Assembly (NCBI GenBank): GCA_018524345.1
Contig: JADQAZ010000003.1
Span: 434,001 to 498,000, forward strand
DNA length: 64,000 bases
Source: Harenicola maris
GTDB taxonomy: Bacteria; Pseudomonadota; Alphaproteobacteria; Rhodobacterales; Rhodobacteraceae
Direction of reading: 5' to 3'
Part shown: positions 10,278 to 19,087 of the stretch, piece by piece
Numbering within the stretch: the first letter of the stretch is position 1
Layout of the letters: every line of letters begins with the position of its first letter
Translations under genes and position numbers: made by a program
Notes under the pieces: model-generated
Told to the model about the DNA's origin: nothing
The model's input: only the letters and a program-made list of their open reading frames with translations
The model's database searches: none

Positions 10278-11447
10278 TTACGCAGGGGTTTCGGCGCGCT
10301 CTGCCATGGCGGCGGTGAAACGCTCGAACAGGTAGATGCTGTCCTGCGGGCCGGGGCTGGCCTCTGGGTGATACTGCACGGAGAAGACCGGGCGGTCCTT
10401 CATGCGGATGCCGCAGTTGGAGCCGTCAAACAGCGAGACATGAGTTTCCATGACCTCCGCAGGCAGGCTCTGGCTGTCGACGGTGAAACCGTGGTTCATC
10501 GAGGTGATCTCGACCTTGCCGGTTTCGATGTCTTTCACCGGATGGTTCGCGCCGTGGTGGCCGTGGTTCATCTTGATCGTGCGCGCGCCGAGGGCGAGGG
10601 CAAGGATCTGGTGGCCAAGGCAAATTCCAAAGACGGGAATGTCGGTTTTATCCATGACATCCTTGATCATCGGCACGGCATACACGCCGGTTGCCGCCGG
10701 ATCGCCGGGGCCGTTGGACAGGAACACCCCGTCGGGATTATGGGCCAGAACCTCCTCCGCCGTGGCGGTGGCGGGCAGGACGGTGACATCGCAGCCCGCC
10801 GAGGCGAGGCAGCGCAGGATGTTGCGTTTCGCGCCGTAATCGATGGCGACGACCTTGTGGCCGGGGCCGCTGCGCTTGGTGTAGCCCTCGGGCCAAGCCC
10901 AACGCATTTCGTCCCAGCGGTAGGATTGGGCGCAGGTGACATCCTTGGCCAGATCGAGCCCCTCGAGGCCGGAAAAACCGCGGGCGGTTTCGACCAGAGC
11001 GGCAATGTCGAAATTGCCCTCGGGATCATGGGCGAGGGCCACATGGGGCGCGCCCTGTGCGCGGATCGCGCGGGTCAGGCGGCGTGTGTCCAGACCGCCG
11101 ATGCCGATGCGCCCGCGCCGTTCGAGCCAAGGGCCGAGGGCCTCGACCGAGCGCCAGTTGGAGGGCGCGCTTGGGTCCCATTTCACCACCATACCGGCGG
11201 CGACGGGATCGGCGGTTTCGTCATCTTCGGGGTTCACGCCGGTGTTGCCGATATGCGGGAAAGTAAAGGTCACGATCTGCCCTGCGTAAGAGGGGTCGGT
11301 CATGATTTCCTGATAGCCGGTCATGGCGGTGTTAAAGCACAGCTCGGCCGTGGTGGCGCCGGTGGCGCCAAAGCCCATTCCGTAGAAAATAGTGCCATCG
11401 GCCAAGGCCAGACAGGCGGTTGGCGTCTGTTTGGTGGGGGCGTTCAT
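10278..11447 (-). CDS. carA: Carbamoyl-phosphate synthase small (glutaminase) subunit
   Basis: Supplies ammonia from glutamine to CarB for carbamoyl phosphate, used in arginine and pyrimidine synthesis. About 389 aa, normal length. The N-terminal domain has GMGFGATGATTAELCFNT and the C-terminal class I amidotransferase domain has the nucleophile in GICLGHQ (~280) and the catalytic His/Glu in QYHPEASPGPQD (~364). AGGAG eight bases before the ATG at 11447 sets the start; the 69 upstream bases of open frame are rejected. carB is not in the window. Divergent from the YqeY gene, with 168 bp between the start codons. Confidence 0.97.
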   Translation of the reverse strand: MNAPTKQTPTACLALADGTIFYGMGFGATGATTAELCFNTAMTGYQEIMTDPSYAGQIVTFTFPHIGNTGVNPEDDETADPVAAGMVVKWDPSAPSNWRSVEALGPWLERRGRIGIGGLDTRRLTRAIRAQGAPHVALAHDPEGNFDIAALVETARGFSGLEGLDLAKDVTCAQSYRWDEMRWAWPEGYTKRSGPGHKVVAIDYGAKRNILRCLASAGCDVTVLPATATAEEVLAHNPDGVFLSNGPGDPAATGVYAVPMIKDVMDKTDIPVFGICLGHQILALALGARTIKMNHGHHGANHPVKDIETGKVEITSMNHGFTVDSQSLPAEVMETHVSLFDGSNCGIRMKDRPVFSVQYHPEASPGPQDSIYLFERFTAAMAERAETPA

Positions 11448-11615
11448 GGCGTGCTCCTGGCTGGGGTATCGGCGCAAAATCCTGCCGTATCTAGGGGGCA
11501 GCTTGGGCAGGGTCAAGCGGGCAAGGGCGGGTTTGGCAAAGAATTGAGCCTTGCCCCGTGGCGGCGCCCGATTTAGACAGGGCGGATTGTGGCCGCCGTA
11601 GGGGATGACGACGGA

Positions 11616-12080
11616 ATGGAACTACGTAAAAATCTGAACGACTCTTTGAAAGACGCGATGCGCAATAAAGACACCCTTCGGTTGTCGACCCTGCGCCTGA
11701 TCAATGCGGCGATCAAAGACCGTGATATCGCGATGCGCACCGTTGATGGCGGGGCCGAGGACGGGGTGGATGAGGCCGGAGTGCTTCAGATCCTTGGCAA
11801 GATGGTCAAGCAACGTCAGGAGAGCGCCCGCGCCTATGACGAGGCGGGCCGTTTGGAGCTTGCCGAGAAGGAACGCGCCGAGATCGAGATCATCGGGGAT
11901 TTCCTGCCCAAACAGCTGGATGATGGCGCGGTCGAGAAGGCCATTGCCGATGCGGTGGCCGAGACCGGCGCCGAGAGCATTCGCGATATGGGCAAGGTTA
12001 TGGGCGTCCTGAAGGGGCGCTATACCGGCCAGATGGATTTCGGCGCCGTTGGCCCGATGGTCAAGGCCCGCTTGGGCTAA
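11616..12080 (+). CDS. GatB/YqeY domain-containing protein
   Basis: About 154 aa, cytoplasmic. The sequence matches the free-standing YqeY family, related to the tail domain of amidotransferase GatB: LKDAMRNKDTLRLSTLRLI at the N-terminus, EIEIIGDFLPKQLDD mid-protein and GKVMGVLKGRYTGQMD near the C-terminus. The proposed role is tRNA-dependent amidotransferase-like tRNA interaction, but the function is not settled in the family. The start at 11616 (MELRKNLNDS) is preferred over the in-frame codon at 11589. It is usually found beside carA in alphaproteobacteria, as here. Confidence 0.93.
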   Translation: MELRKNLNDSLKDAMRNKDTLRLSTLRLINAAIKDRDIAMRTVDGGAEDGVDEAGVLQILGKMVKQRQESARAYDEAGRLELAEKERAEIEIIGDFLPKQLDDGAVEKAIADAVAETGAESIRDMGKVMGVLKGRYTGQMDFGAVGPMVKARLG

Positions 12081-12155
12081 CACCTTTTCGGGAACCAAAC
12101 CCGCGCCCCATGCGTTTGCCTGTCAGGCAAGGCGGGTAATGGCGGAGGTATTCCA

Positions 12156-12863
12156 ATGACGCAGAGCAGATTGAAACCCATTTTGGTGGCGGTGGCGGCA
12201 TTGGCCTTTGCCGCAGCGCCGTTTTTGTCGCCCGAGTTTGGCGGTTTTGATCCCGATCGCTATCCGATCCCGCAGAATGATCCGCCGGTGCAGCCCGCTG
12301 GCTGGGCCTTTTCGATCTGGGGCGTGATTTACCTTTGGCTTCTGGTCCATGCGGGCATGGGGCTGATGCGGGGGGAGGATGCGGAGTGGGACGCGGGGCG
12401 CTGGATGCTCTTTGCCTCCCTTGTCATCGGGGCGGCTTGGTTGCCGGTGGCGCTTGCCTCTCCGGTCTGGGCGACTTTGATGATCTGGGTGATGCTGTTC
12501 ACGGCCCTTGGGGCCTTGGGCGCTATGGGGCGGGCGCGGCCTGATTGGGCGGCGCGTTGGCCTGTGGCCTTTTATGCCGGTTGGTTGACGGCGGCGTGCT
12601 TTGTCTCTGTCGGCTTGATGCTGGGCGGGTATGGCGTGATGGGCGAGGGGGCGGCGGCGGTGCTGTGCCTTGTGCTGGCGACGGCTGCGGCCCTTGGGGT
12701 GCAGCGCTGGCTGGCGCTTTGGCCCTATGGGGCATCGGCGGCTTGGGGCTTTGTCGGGATTGCCATTGCCAATCAGGGCAGCGCGACGGGGATCAGCCTT
12801 GCTGCCTTTGCCGCGGCGGCTTTGGTTGCAGGATATGCGGCATATCAAAGGCTTATCGCCTAG
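12156..12863 (+). CDS. TspO/MBR-like (tryptophan-rich) integral membrane protein
   Basis: 235 aa with about six or seven hydrophobic helices and many Trp residues. The block PPVQPAGWAFSIWGVIYLW (~48-66) resembles the PP.W.F...W..LY signature of tryptophan-rich sensory (TspO/MBR) proteins, which bind tetrapyrroles or sterols, but this protein is longer than classical ~160-aa TspO. GGAGG upstream of the ATG supports the start. It ends in the CTAG that also forms the stop of the convergent glycosyltransferase gene. The family assignment is moderate and ligand binding is inference. Confidence 0.6.
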   Translation: MTQSRLKPILVAVAALAFAAAPFLSPEFGGFDPDRYPIPQNDPPVQPAGWAFSIWGVIYLWLLVHAGMGLMRGEDAEWDAGRWMLFASLVIGAAWLPVALASPVWATLMIWVMLFTALGALGAMGRARPDWAARWPVAFYAGWLTAACFVSVGLMLGGYGVMGEGAAAVLCLVLATAAALGVQRWLALWPYGASAAWGFVGIAIANQGSATGISLAAFAAAALVAGYAAYQRLIA

Positions 12864-13768
12864 GGCTCCAGTGCGAAATCCGATTGCGCCCGGGTCAGCC
12901 GGGCGATTTCGGTGATCTGGTAGCGTTCGACGAAGCGGGCCTTGAAGCTGATCCGGCCACGCCGCACGCCGAAGTTTTCCCCGTGGTTCAGGATATAGAG
13001 CGCCGCCGCGAAGGGCAGCGGTTTCAGGGGCCGTCCGGCGAGGGCGGCGAGGTAGGGGAACATGCGGTGTTCGTGCTGGGTGGCTTCCTCGATGAAGCTT
13101 TGACATTCGGGGGTGCCGTCCCAGTCAAAGGCGGCGGCGGAGCCGCAGAGTTTCCAGAAGGGTTTGCGCAGGGGCATGGCGAGGCTGCGTGGCCCGGCGA
13201 GGGCCAGAAGCGAGCGGCCCATGTCCAGCACATAGCCCTCGGACACGATATGCCCGCCACGCGCGGTGTTGCGCAGCATGTGGTCCACCGCGTCGGGGTG
13301 CAGCAGGTCGTCGGCGTCAAAGGGCATGGCGTAGCCGCCCATGGGGGCCTGTGTCGGCAGGGCCTGTGCCAGAAGGCGCAGTTTGTTCCATTTGTCATTG
13401 CCCTCAACCTCTTGATCAAAAGGCAGAAAACGGATGCGCGGGTCGGCGGGCAGGCCCTCTGGCATGTCTTGGCCGCAGATCAGGGCCTGCCAATGGGGAT
13501 TGGTCTGGCGGGCGAGGCTGGTCAGGGTGGCGGCGAGGCGTTCGCTGACGGTTGTCCAGTTCTCGACGTGGTGCTTGCCGACAAGGGGGATCAGGAAAGT
13601 GACGGCGCCCTCGGGGGCGCGCGGAGGCGGCGGGCTTTGGCGCAGGGTCAGGGCGGCCTCCTCCGAAGGGGCGAGGCCGGGTTTGCGGGCGGCCTGCGGC
13701 CCGGCGACGCGCGCAAGGGTGAGGAGCCGGGCGCGGCGCGCCTTGGGGGTCGCAAGTGCTTGAGCCAT
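12860..13768 (-). CDS. GT-A fold glycosyltransferase-like protein
   Basis: 302 aa, soluble. After a basic, Pro-rich N-terminus the sequence enters VTFLIPLVGKHHVENW (~57-72), a GT2-type first strand, then ARQTNPHWQALICGQD, and AMPFDADDLLHPDAVDHML (~147), whose DADD is the metal/nucleotide-sugar DxD. The acceptor is unknown. Only 5 bp separate its start from the end of the upstream DUF2244 gene, so the two are probably cotranscribed. It could act on a cell-surface glycan; nothing in the context names it. Confidence 0.7.
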   Translation of the reverse strand: MAQALATPKARRARLLTLARVAGPQAARKPGLAPSEEAALTLRQSPPPPRAPEGAVTFLIPLVGKHHVENWTTVSERLAATLTSLARQTNPHWQALICGQDMPEGLPADPRIRFLPFDQEVEGNDKWNKLRLLAQALPTQAPMGGYAMPFDADDLLHPDAVDHMLRNTARGGHIVSEGYVLDMGRSLLALAGPRSLAMPLRKPFWKLCGSAAAFDWDGTPECQSFIEEATQHEHRMFPYLAALAGRPLKPLPFAAALYILNHGENFGVRRGRISFKARFVERYQITEIARLTRAQSDFALEP

Positions 13769-13773
13769 AAGGG

Positions 13774-14304
13774 TTATCTGGCCTTTAATCGTCGGTTGAG
13801 ATCATCAAAGAGGGCGGCGCGTTCCTCTATACTTAAGAAGGCGCCGATCTCAACGCAACGGCCTGCGCCGGTGAGGGTGACATAGTTTTCCACCGGCCCC
13901 TTGGTCGGGTGCATTTCGACGCGGACCCAATGGGGGTTGGCCTCCCATGTCTGAAGTTTTCCGCGCGGGTTGTGGCGCGTCAGGCAGACGCGGTCGGGCC
14001 AGAGGGAGAGTTCCTCGAGCACCGATCCGTCGCGGTAGCTGCGCTCCAGCGCGATCCAGACGGCGGCGACGGTGATGAGCAGGAAGGGCAGCAGGCCCCA
14101 GAGCACCGGCGTGCCGACAACCCCCATCAGGGGCAACAGAAAAAGCGCAGAGGTAACGCCGATAAAGACCACAAATCCACGCCGTGGCAGGGAGCGGTAG
14201 GGCCACAGGTGCAGCACCGCCGAAGGGGCGGTTTCGCCCGGCGCGGGGGGCGGGGCGAGGGCGGGCGTTTTGCCTGTAGTCGGGTCAAGCCATTCGTAGG
14301 GCAT
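13774..14304 (-). CDS. DUF2244 domain-containing membrane protein
   Basis: 176 aa with two adjacent transmembrane helices (FVVFIGVTSALFLLPLMGVV and LWGLLPFLLITVAAVWIALE, about residues 45-86), then a soluble beta-rich tail containing WPDRVCLTRHNPRGK and the closing GAFLSIEERAALFDDL typical of DUF2244 (integral membrane protein linked with respiration genes in alphaproteobacteria). Function unknown. An 11-bp periodic repeat lies 82-120 bp upstream of its start codon. Confidence 0.85.
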   Translation of the reverse strand: MPYEWLDPTTGKTPALAPPPAPGETAPSAVLHLWPYRSLPRRGFVVFIGVTSALFLLPLMGVVGTPVLWGLLPFLLITVAAVWIALERSYRDGSVLEELSLWPDRVCLTRHNPRGKLQTWEANPHWVRVEMHPTKGPVENYVTLTGAGRCVEIGAFLSIEERAALFDDLNRRLKAR

Positions 14305-14385
14305 GGGGAGAGTTTAGCGCCCGCAGGGGGGAGGGGAACTGCGACTTAATGGCAGGGCGGGAGGGGCGAAAACCCCATACACAAC

Positions 14386-14418
14386 TGATGCACATGTGAT
14401 GCACATCCTATGCATATG
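14386..14418. repeat. Tandem 11-bp repeats upstream of the DUF2244 gene
   Basis: TGATGCACATG (14386-14396) is followed directly by TGATGCACATC (14397-14407) and a weaker third unit CTATGCATATG (14408-14418). A period of one helical turn in a likely promoter region suggests a protein-binding array. It is in the 179-bp gap between the peroxiredoxin stop and the DUF2244 start. Binding is inference. Confidence 0.5.
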
Positions 14419-14483
14419 ATTGTGCAGATCGCCCTGCGGGGCGGGGTTGGGCGCATGGCAGGGGCCCGCCATGCGCCGCCGCG

Positions 14484-15014
14484 TTACACCGTGCCGCGGG
14501 CGGGGCGGTCGTTGTCGATGGTGAAGATCATCCCGTCGAGGAGCTCTGCCAGATCGGGGCGGGCGGCGGGGCCGTTGGAGATGGCGACGATCTGCGCCGT
14601 GCCGTCGGGGCGGATGCAGAAGACGCCCGGCTCGGCAAAGCGGCGGTCGGTTTCCTGCGGGCTGAGCGGGTCGCTGATGAAGAGGCCCATCTTGCGCATG
14701 TCCTCCTCTTGCAGGTCATAGCCGATGGGGAAGCTCCAGCCGAATTCGGCGATGTCGGCCTCTACCTTTTCCAGCGGGTCGGCGGAGATCACGGCGATGT
14801 CGAAGCCTGCCTCTGTCCACTGGCTATAGGTTTGCTCGAAGCCGCCGAGGTATTTCTTGCAGCGGCCGCAGTGTTTGCCGCGATAGACGATCAGCAGGGA
14901 CCAGCGCCCCGTGGCCGCGCCGAAGGAGAGAGTGCCGCCGCCGACCTTTGGCACATTGAAGGTGGGGAAGGGCGCGCCGCCGTTCAGTTTGGCGGTGGTA
15001 TTGGAAGCTGTCAT
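14484..15014 (-). CDS. AhpC/TSA-type peroxiredoxin-like protein
   Basis: 176 aa thioredoxin-fold protein expected to reduce peroxides. Seen: FPTFNVPKVGGGTLSFG, then VYRGKHCGRCKKYLGGFEQ, where the peroxidatic-site region holds a thioredoxin-like CxxC rather than the classical PxxxTxxC. GVFCIRPDGTAQIVAISN follows at ~140. AAAGGGAC upstream of the ATG at 15014 gives the start; the ATG at 15074 is rejected. Because of the CxxC it belongs to the 'peroxiredoxin-like' subgroup and could be a thiol-disulfide reductase instead. Divergent from the TRAP operon. Confidence 0.8.
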   Translation of the reverse strand: MTASNTTAKLNGGAPFPTFNVPKVGGGTLSFGAATGRWSLLIVYRGKHCGRCKKYLGGFEQTYSQWTEAGFDIAVISADPLEKVEADIAEFGWSFPIGYDLQEEDMRKMGLFISDPLSPQETDRRFAEPGVFCIRPDGTAQIVAISNGPAARPDLAELLDGMIFTIDNDRPARGTV

Positions 15015-15139
15015 ATCTGTCCCTTTCTGGGGGGCTGGTGAGGGGCGGCGGCCTGTGATGGGCGCGCGTGCCATGGGGCGGTTTTGCGATTCTAGACTAG
15101 GATACTACTTTGTGTAGAAAAGCGCGAGGAGGGGTGAAA

Positions 15140-15157
15140 ATGCTGCATCTGCAGCAT
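15140..15157. promoter_or_regulatory. Palindrome ATGCTGCA-TC-TGCAGCAT, candidate operator
   Basis: A perfect 8-bp inverted repeat with a 2-bp centre lies in the 356-bp gap between the peroxiredoxin start (15014) and dctP (15371). The rest of this gap is unusually A+T-rich and holds no gene I can support. The site could serve either gene; the FadR-type regulator at the end of the TRAP operon is one candidate binder. No promoter elements could be assigned with confidence. Confidence 0.4.
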
Positions 15158-15370
15158 GAAAAACGGGGGGTGGTTACTAGTATAGAGGGGTGATTTCGGG
15201 GGTGGTTTTTGGGGCGAATTCTGCGCGTAAACTATTGATACTATGTGATTTGTTTGCAGAGTGCCCCAGCGGCAATTTGGCAGGATTAACTTTTTGAATT
15301 TGGATACTTGTAAATATTTGTAACCTGTGTGACGTTTCCCTCCAATGTTAGTCCTGAGGAGGAGACGGAG

Positions 15371-16366
15371 ATGACATTTCACAGCATTCTTTCCCGTGGT
15401 GCGTTCGCTGTTGCGGCCGCCACAACTATGGCCTTCGCGCCACTGACAGCCGAGGCCAAAGACTGGCGCGGTTGGAACATCCACGTTGAGGATTACCCCG
15501 TGTCCCACGGCATGGAGGCCTTTATGGCCGAGGTCGAGGAAAAGACCGGCGGCGAGATCAAAGGCAAGGTATTCCACGCCGGTGTTCTTGGCTCCCAGCC
15601 CGACGCGATCGAGCAGCTGCGCCTTGGCGTGATGGATTTTGGTGTCTTCAGCCTTGGCCCGATGGGTCAGGCCGTGCCTGAGACCAACGTTGTATCCCTG
15701 CCATTCGTGTTCAAAAGCGTTCCGCAGATGTATGAGCTGATGGATGGCGCCCCCGGTGCGGCCCTTGGCGAGGCTCTGGAAGCCAAAGGCATCGTTGCTT
15801 TGGGCTACTATGACGCTGGCGCGCGGTCTTTCTATAACTCCATCAAGCCGATCAACACCCCTGCGGATGTTGAGGGCATGAAGGTTCGCGTTATGAACAA
15901 CGACCTGTTCGTTGGCATGATCGAATCCATGGGCGGCAACGCCACACCGATGGCTTTTGCCGAGGTGTACCAGTCGATCAAGACCGGCGTTGTGGACGGT
16001 GCGGAAAACAACCCGCCATCCTACGAGTCCACCAGCCACTTTGAAGTTGCAAAGTACTACTCCATGACCCAGCACCTGATCATTCCAGAGTGCCTGTGCA
16101 TGAGCAAAAAGACCTTTGATGCCCTGACACCAGAGCAGCAAGAGATCGTTAAGACAGCTGGTAAGAACTCCACCGATCTGCAGCGCAAGCTGTGGGGTGA
16201 GCGCGAAGCCGCTTCGATGAAGATCATCATGGACGGTGGTGTTGAGGTGAACGAAATCGCCGACAAGACCGCATTCCAGGACGCGATGAAGCCTGTCTAT
16301 GACAAGTACCTTGAAGCGAACCCAGAGATGACCGAGCTGGTCAACCTGTTCCGTAACGCCGAGTAA
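15371..16366 (+). CDS. TRAP transporter substrate-binding protein (DctP family)
   Basis: About 331 aa periplasmic receptor for a tripartite ATP-independent transporter. A signal peptide (SILSRGAFAVAAATTMAFAP, processed near LTAEAKD) is followed by HVEDYPVSHGMEAFMAEVEE, GKVFHAGVLGSQPDAIEQLR and the DctP signature PADVEGMKVRVMNND with its carboxylate-binding Arg (~174). GAGGAGGAG upstream of the ATG at 15371 decides the start over 15329. First gene of the TRAP cluster. The carboxylate ligand is unidentified; the partner RraA-type enzyme hints at a hydroxy-oxo-acid or dicarboxylate. Confidence 0.95.
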   Translation: MTFHSILSRGAFAVAAATTMAFAPLTAEAKDWRGWNIHVEDYPVSHGMEAFMAEVEEKTGGEIKGKVFHAGVLGSQPDAIEQLRLGVMDFGVFSLGPMGQAVPETNVVSLPFVFKSVPQMYELMDGAPGAALGEALEAKGIVALGYYDAGARSFYNSIKPINTPADVEGMKVRVMNNDLFVGMIESMGGNATPMAFAEVYQSIKTGVVDGAENNPPSYESTSHFEVAKYYSMTQHLIIPECLCMSKKTFDALTPEQQEIVKTAGKNSTDLQRKLWGEREAASMKIIMDGGVEVNEIADKTAFQDAMKPVYDKYLEANPEMTELVNLFRNAE

Positions 16367-16394
16367 TCCGGCGCGGTTAACGCGATAAGATACT

Positions 16395-16424
16395 GTGCGC
16401 TCCGCCCCAAGCGGCGGGGCGCAC
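16395..16424 (+). terminator. Intercistronic hairpin after dctP
   Basis: GTGCGCTCCGCC pairs with GGCGGGGCGCAC (12 bp with one G-T pair, 6-nt loop). It sits between the binding-protein gene and the permease genes and has no T tract, so it probably stabilises the dctP transcript or causes partial termination. Inference from position. Confidence 0.5.
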
Positions 16425-16464
16425 CCCCCTTGATACCCCAATCTCAACCCCGAAGGATTTGATC

Positions 16465-16995
16465 GTGGAACAGGCACCCCCTTGGATGCTCAGGATTGAA
16501 CGTGCGTTGGATATACTGAGCCTGCTGTGTATGATCGCGGCCTCGATATGTCTGGTTGTTCTGGTTGCGACCTTTGGCTGGTTGGTTTTTGGCCGTTATG
16601 TTTTGAACGCGACGCCGACATGGGTTGAGCAGCTGGCCTTGTTGCTGATCTGTTATATCACCTACCTTGGCGCCGCTGTTGGCATTCACGAGAACACCCA
16701 CCTTGGCGTGACCCTGTTTCGGGACATGATGGGGCAGCGGATCTCGGTTTTCCTTAAGCTGGTGATTGATATCGTCCTTGCCGGGTTCGGCCTGTTGATG
16801 ATGCTGGCCAGTATCGAGCTTGTTATGTTTGGCTGGGACACGCTGTTGCCCATGCTGAATATCCCCGAAAGTTTCAGGTCCCTTTCCGCGGCGCTCTGCG
16901 GTGGTCTTGTGTTTGTCTTCGCCGGGCTGCGGGCGGTGTTCCGCTTTATCTGCCTGATCATGGGCCGACCCTATATTGAAAAAGGCATTGTGTAA
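16465..16995 (+). CDS. TRAP transporter small permease (DctQ family)
   Basis: About 176 aa, four transmembrane helices. Seen: VATFGWLVFGRYVLNATPTW (~35-54) followed by EQLALLLICYITYLGAAVGI, the DctQ core. A GTG start at 16465 is chosen because AAGGA at 16453-16457 is seven bases away; the upstream TTG at 16459 would be too close. It pairs with the large permease, which starts two bases after its stop, and with the DctP receptor. Confidence 0.93.
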   Translation: MEQAPPWMLRIERALDILSLLCMIAASICLVVLVATFGWLVFGRYVLNATPTWVEQLALLLICYITYLGAAVGIHENTHLGVTLFRDMMGQRISVFLKLVIDIVLAGFGLLMMLASIELVMFGWDTLLPMLNIPESFRSLSAALCGGLVFVFAGLRAVFRFICLIMGRPYIEKGIV

Positions 16996-16997
16996 TC

Positions 16998-18278
16998 ATG
17001 GGCTTGACGCTTCTTCTTGGTATTTTCGCGATCTGTGTGGTGCTGGGTGTGCCGGTGGCCTTTGCTATGGGCATTGCGGCGCTTTCGGCCTTTTGGTGGG
17101 AGGGGTTCCCCCTGCTGATCACCTTCCAGCGGTCGGTTTCGGGGATTTCGGTGTTCTCGCTTCTGGCGATCCCGTTCTTTGTCTTTGCGGGGGAATTGAT
17201 GCTGCACGGGGGCATAGCCATGCGGCTGGTGAAATTTGCCTCGGCGCTTGTGGGGCATATTCGCGGCGGGCTGGCCTCTGTTAACATTTTCTCCAGCATG
17301 CTGTTCGGCGGCATTTCCGGCTCTGCCGTGGCGGATATTTCGGCGCTGGGCTCGATCCTGATCCCGGTGATGAAGGAGCGCGGCTATCATCCCGATTACG
17401 CGGTGAATGTGACGGTGACCTCCTCGATCGCGGGGATTGTTATTCCGCCGAGCCATAACATGATTATTTTCGCGGTGGCCGCGGGCGGGGGGATTTCGAT
17501 CTCCAAGCTGTTCTTGGCCGGGGTTCTGCCCGGGATGTTGATGTGCCTGTGCCTTGCGGTGGCGGCCTATGTGATTGCGGTGAAGCGCAACTACCCTGCG
17601 GAGGCCTTTCCGGGCTGGCACGCGGTCTGGATTGCCTCGCTTCAGGCGATCCCGGGGTTGGTGACGGCGGTGATCATTGTGGGCGGGGTTCTGTCCGGTG
17701 TGTTTACGGTGACGGAATCGGGGGCCTTTGGCGCGATCTATGCGCTGCTGCTGACCTTCTTTGTTTATCGCAGCCTTGACTGGATCGGGTTCAAGACATC
17801 GGTGGTCTCCGCTGTGCGGACGACGGCCATGGTGATGGTGCTCATTGGTTTTGCCAGTTCCTTTGCCTATCTGCTGGCGCTCTATCAGGTGCCGGACAAG
17901 CTCAGCTCCTTTATGCTGGGGATTTCGGAAGAGAAGATTTTCGTGTTGTTGATGATCAACGTGATGCTTCTGGTTCTGGGGATGATCATGGATATGGCGG
18001 CGCTGATCCTGATCTGCACGCCGATCTTCCTGCCGATTGTGAAAGACCTTGGCATGGACCCGACGCAGTTTGGCATCATGCTTTTGGTGAACCTTGGGCT
18101 TGGGCTGTGCACGCCGCCGGTGGGGACCTGCCTGTTTGTGGGCTGCGCCGTGGGGCGGATCCGGATCGAGGAGACACTGAAGACGATCTGGCCTTTCTAT
18201 CTGGCCATTCTGGCGGCGCTGATCCTGATCACCTATGTGCCTGCGGTGTCCCTGTTCCTGCCGTCGCTTCTTGAATAG
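16998..18278 (+). CDS. TRAP transporter large permease (DctM family)
   Basis: 426 aa with about twelve membrane helices; the sodium-coupled transport subunit. Seen: N-terminal GIFAICVVLGVPVAFAMGIA, the conserved GGISGSAVADISALGSILIP loop (~104-123), and SSIAGIVIPPSHNMIIFAV (~145). The C-terminal half contains GMIMDMAALILICTPIFLPI, typical of DctM. It starts two bases past the DctQ stop, so the genes are cotranscribed. Confidence 0.96.
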   Translation: MGLTLLLGIFAICVVLGVPVAFAMGIAALSAFWWEGFPLLITFQRSVSGISVFSLLAIPFFVFAGELMLHGGIAMRLVKFASALVGHIRGGLASVNIFSSMLFGGISGSAVADISALGSILIPVMKERGYHPDYAVNVTVTSSIAGIVIPPSHNMIIFAVAAGGGISISKLFLAGVLPGMLMCLCLAVAAYVIAVKRNYPAEAFPGWHAVWIASLQAIPGLVTAVIIVGGVLSGVFTVTESGAFGAIYALLLTFFVYRSLDWIGFKTSVVSAVRTTAMVMVLIGFASSFAYLLALYQVPDKLSSFMLGISEEKIFVLLMINVMLLVLGMIMDMAALILICTPIFLPIVKDLGMDPTQFGIMLLVNLGLGLCTPPVGTCLFVGCAVGRIRIEETLKTIWPFYLAILAALILITYVPAVSLFLPSLLE

Positions 18279-18370
18279 GAGGCGCGCCGGAGGGGTGTAG
18301 CACCGGAAATGTATCTGGCTTTGCATGCGAGGAGGACGCGCGGGCAAAGCAGGGGGGAGAGGTTTCGACG

Positions 18371-19087
18371 ATGCGAGACGTGGCGTTTGACGTTCTGGAG
18401 AGGCTGACCCGTGTCAGCACCGCGACCCTGACGACCGCGTTGTTCCGGCGGGGGTTTCGCAATGTGTTCATCCAGGGGCCGCAGCGGATGAATCCGGGGC
18501 CGAATATGGTCGGCCCCGCCTATACCCTGCGCTATATTCCGGCGCGCGAGGATCTGGATGTGCTGGAGTGTTTTACAGACCGCGAGAACCCGCAGCGCAA
18601 GGGGGTTGAGGAATGTCCCGAGGGGGCGGTGTTTGTGATTGATGCGCGCGGCGATGCCAGCGCGGCCTCGGCGGGCGGTATCCTTGTGACGCGCTTGCAG
18701 GTGCGCGGCTGCAACGGGATTGTCACCGATGGCGGGTTTCGCGACTCGCCCGAGATTGCAGAGCTTGAGATGCCCGCCTATCACGCCCGCCCTTCGGCGC
18801 CGACCAACCTGACCAAGCATCACGCGGTGGCGCTTAACGAGCCTGTGGGATGCGGCGGTGTGGCGGTGTTTCCGGGCGATATAATGGTGGGGGATAACGA
18901 AGGCGTGGTTTGCATTCCCGCCCATCTGGCGCAAGAGGTGGCCGAGGAGGCGGTGGAGATGACCGTGTTCGAGGATTTCGTGCTGGAGACTGTTCAGGGC
19001 GGGGCCTCGATTTTCGGGCTCTATCCGCCCACCGACCCCCAAACGAAGGAAGATTTCGCGGCATGGCGTCAGTCAAGAAACAGGTAA
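18371..19087 (+). CDS. RraA-family protein (HMG/CHA-aldolase type)
   Basis: 238 aa, RraA fold. Family members are either RNase E inhibitors or, when longer as here, divalent-metal aldolases/decarboxylases acting on 4-hydroxy-4-methyl- or 4-carboxy-4-hydroxy-2-oxoadipate-like acids. Seen: TATLTTALFRRG at the N-terminus, GGILVTRLQVRGCNGIVTDGG (~96-116, the aldolase G...R..G..G...DG.RD region ending GGFRD) and GDIMVGDNEGVVCIP (~172). Position behind a TRAP transporter and before a FadR-type regulator argues for a catabolic role in using the imported acid. Confidence 0.8.
   Translation: MRDVAFDVLERLTRVSTATLTTALFRRGFRNVFIQGPQRMNPGPNMVGPAYTLRYIPAREDLDVLECFTDRENPQRKGVEECPEGAVFVIDARGDASAASAGGILVTRLQVRGCNGIVTDGGFRDSPEIAELEMPAYHARPSAPTNLTKHHAVALNEPVGCGGVAVFPGDIMVGDNEGVVCIPAHLAQEVAEEAVEMTVFEDFVLETVQGGASIFGLYPPTDPQTKEDFAAWRQSRNR

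Noticed and set aside
15092-16477. 461-aa minus-strand frame opposite dctP
   Set aside because: The plus strand encodes a clear DctP protein with signal peptide; the minus frame has no motif.
16971-18347. 458-aa minus-strand frame opposite dctM
   Set aside because: Arg/His/Gln-rich shadow of the TRAP large permease.
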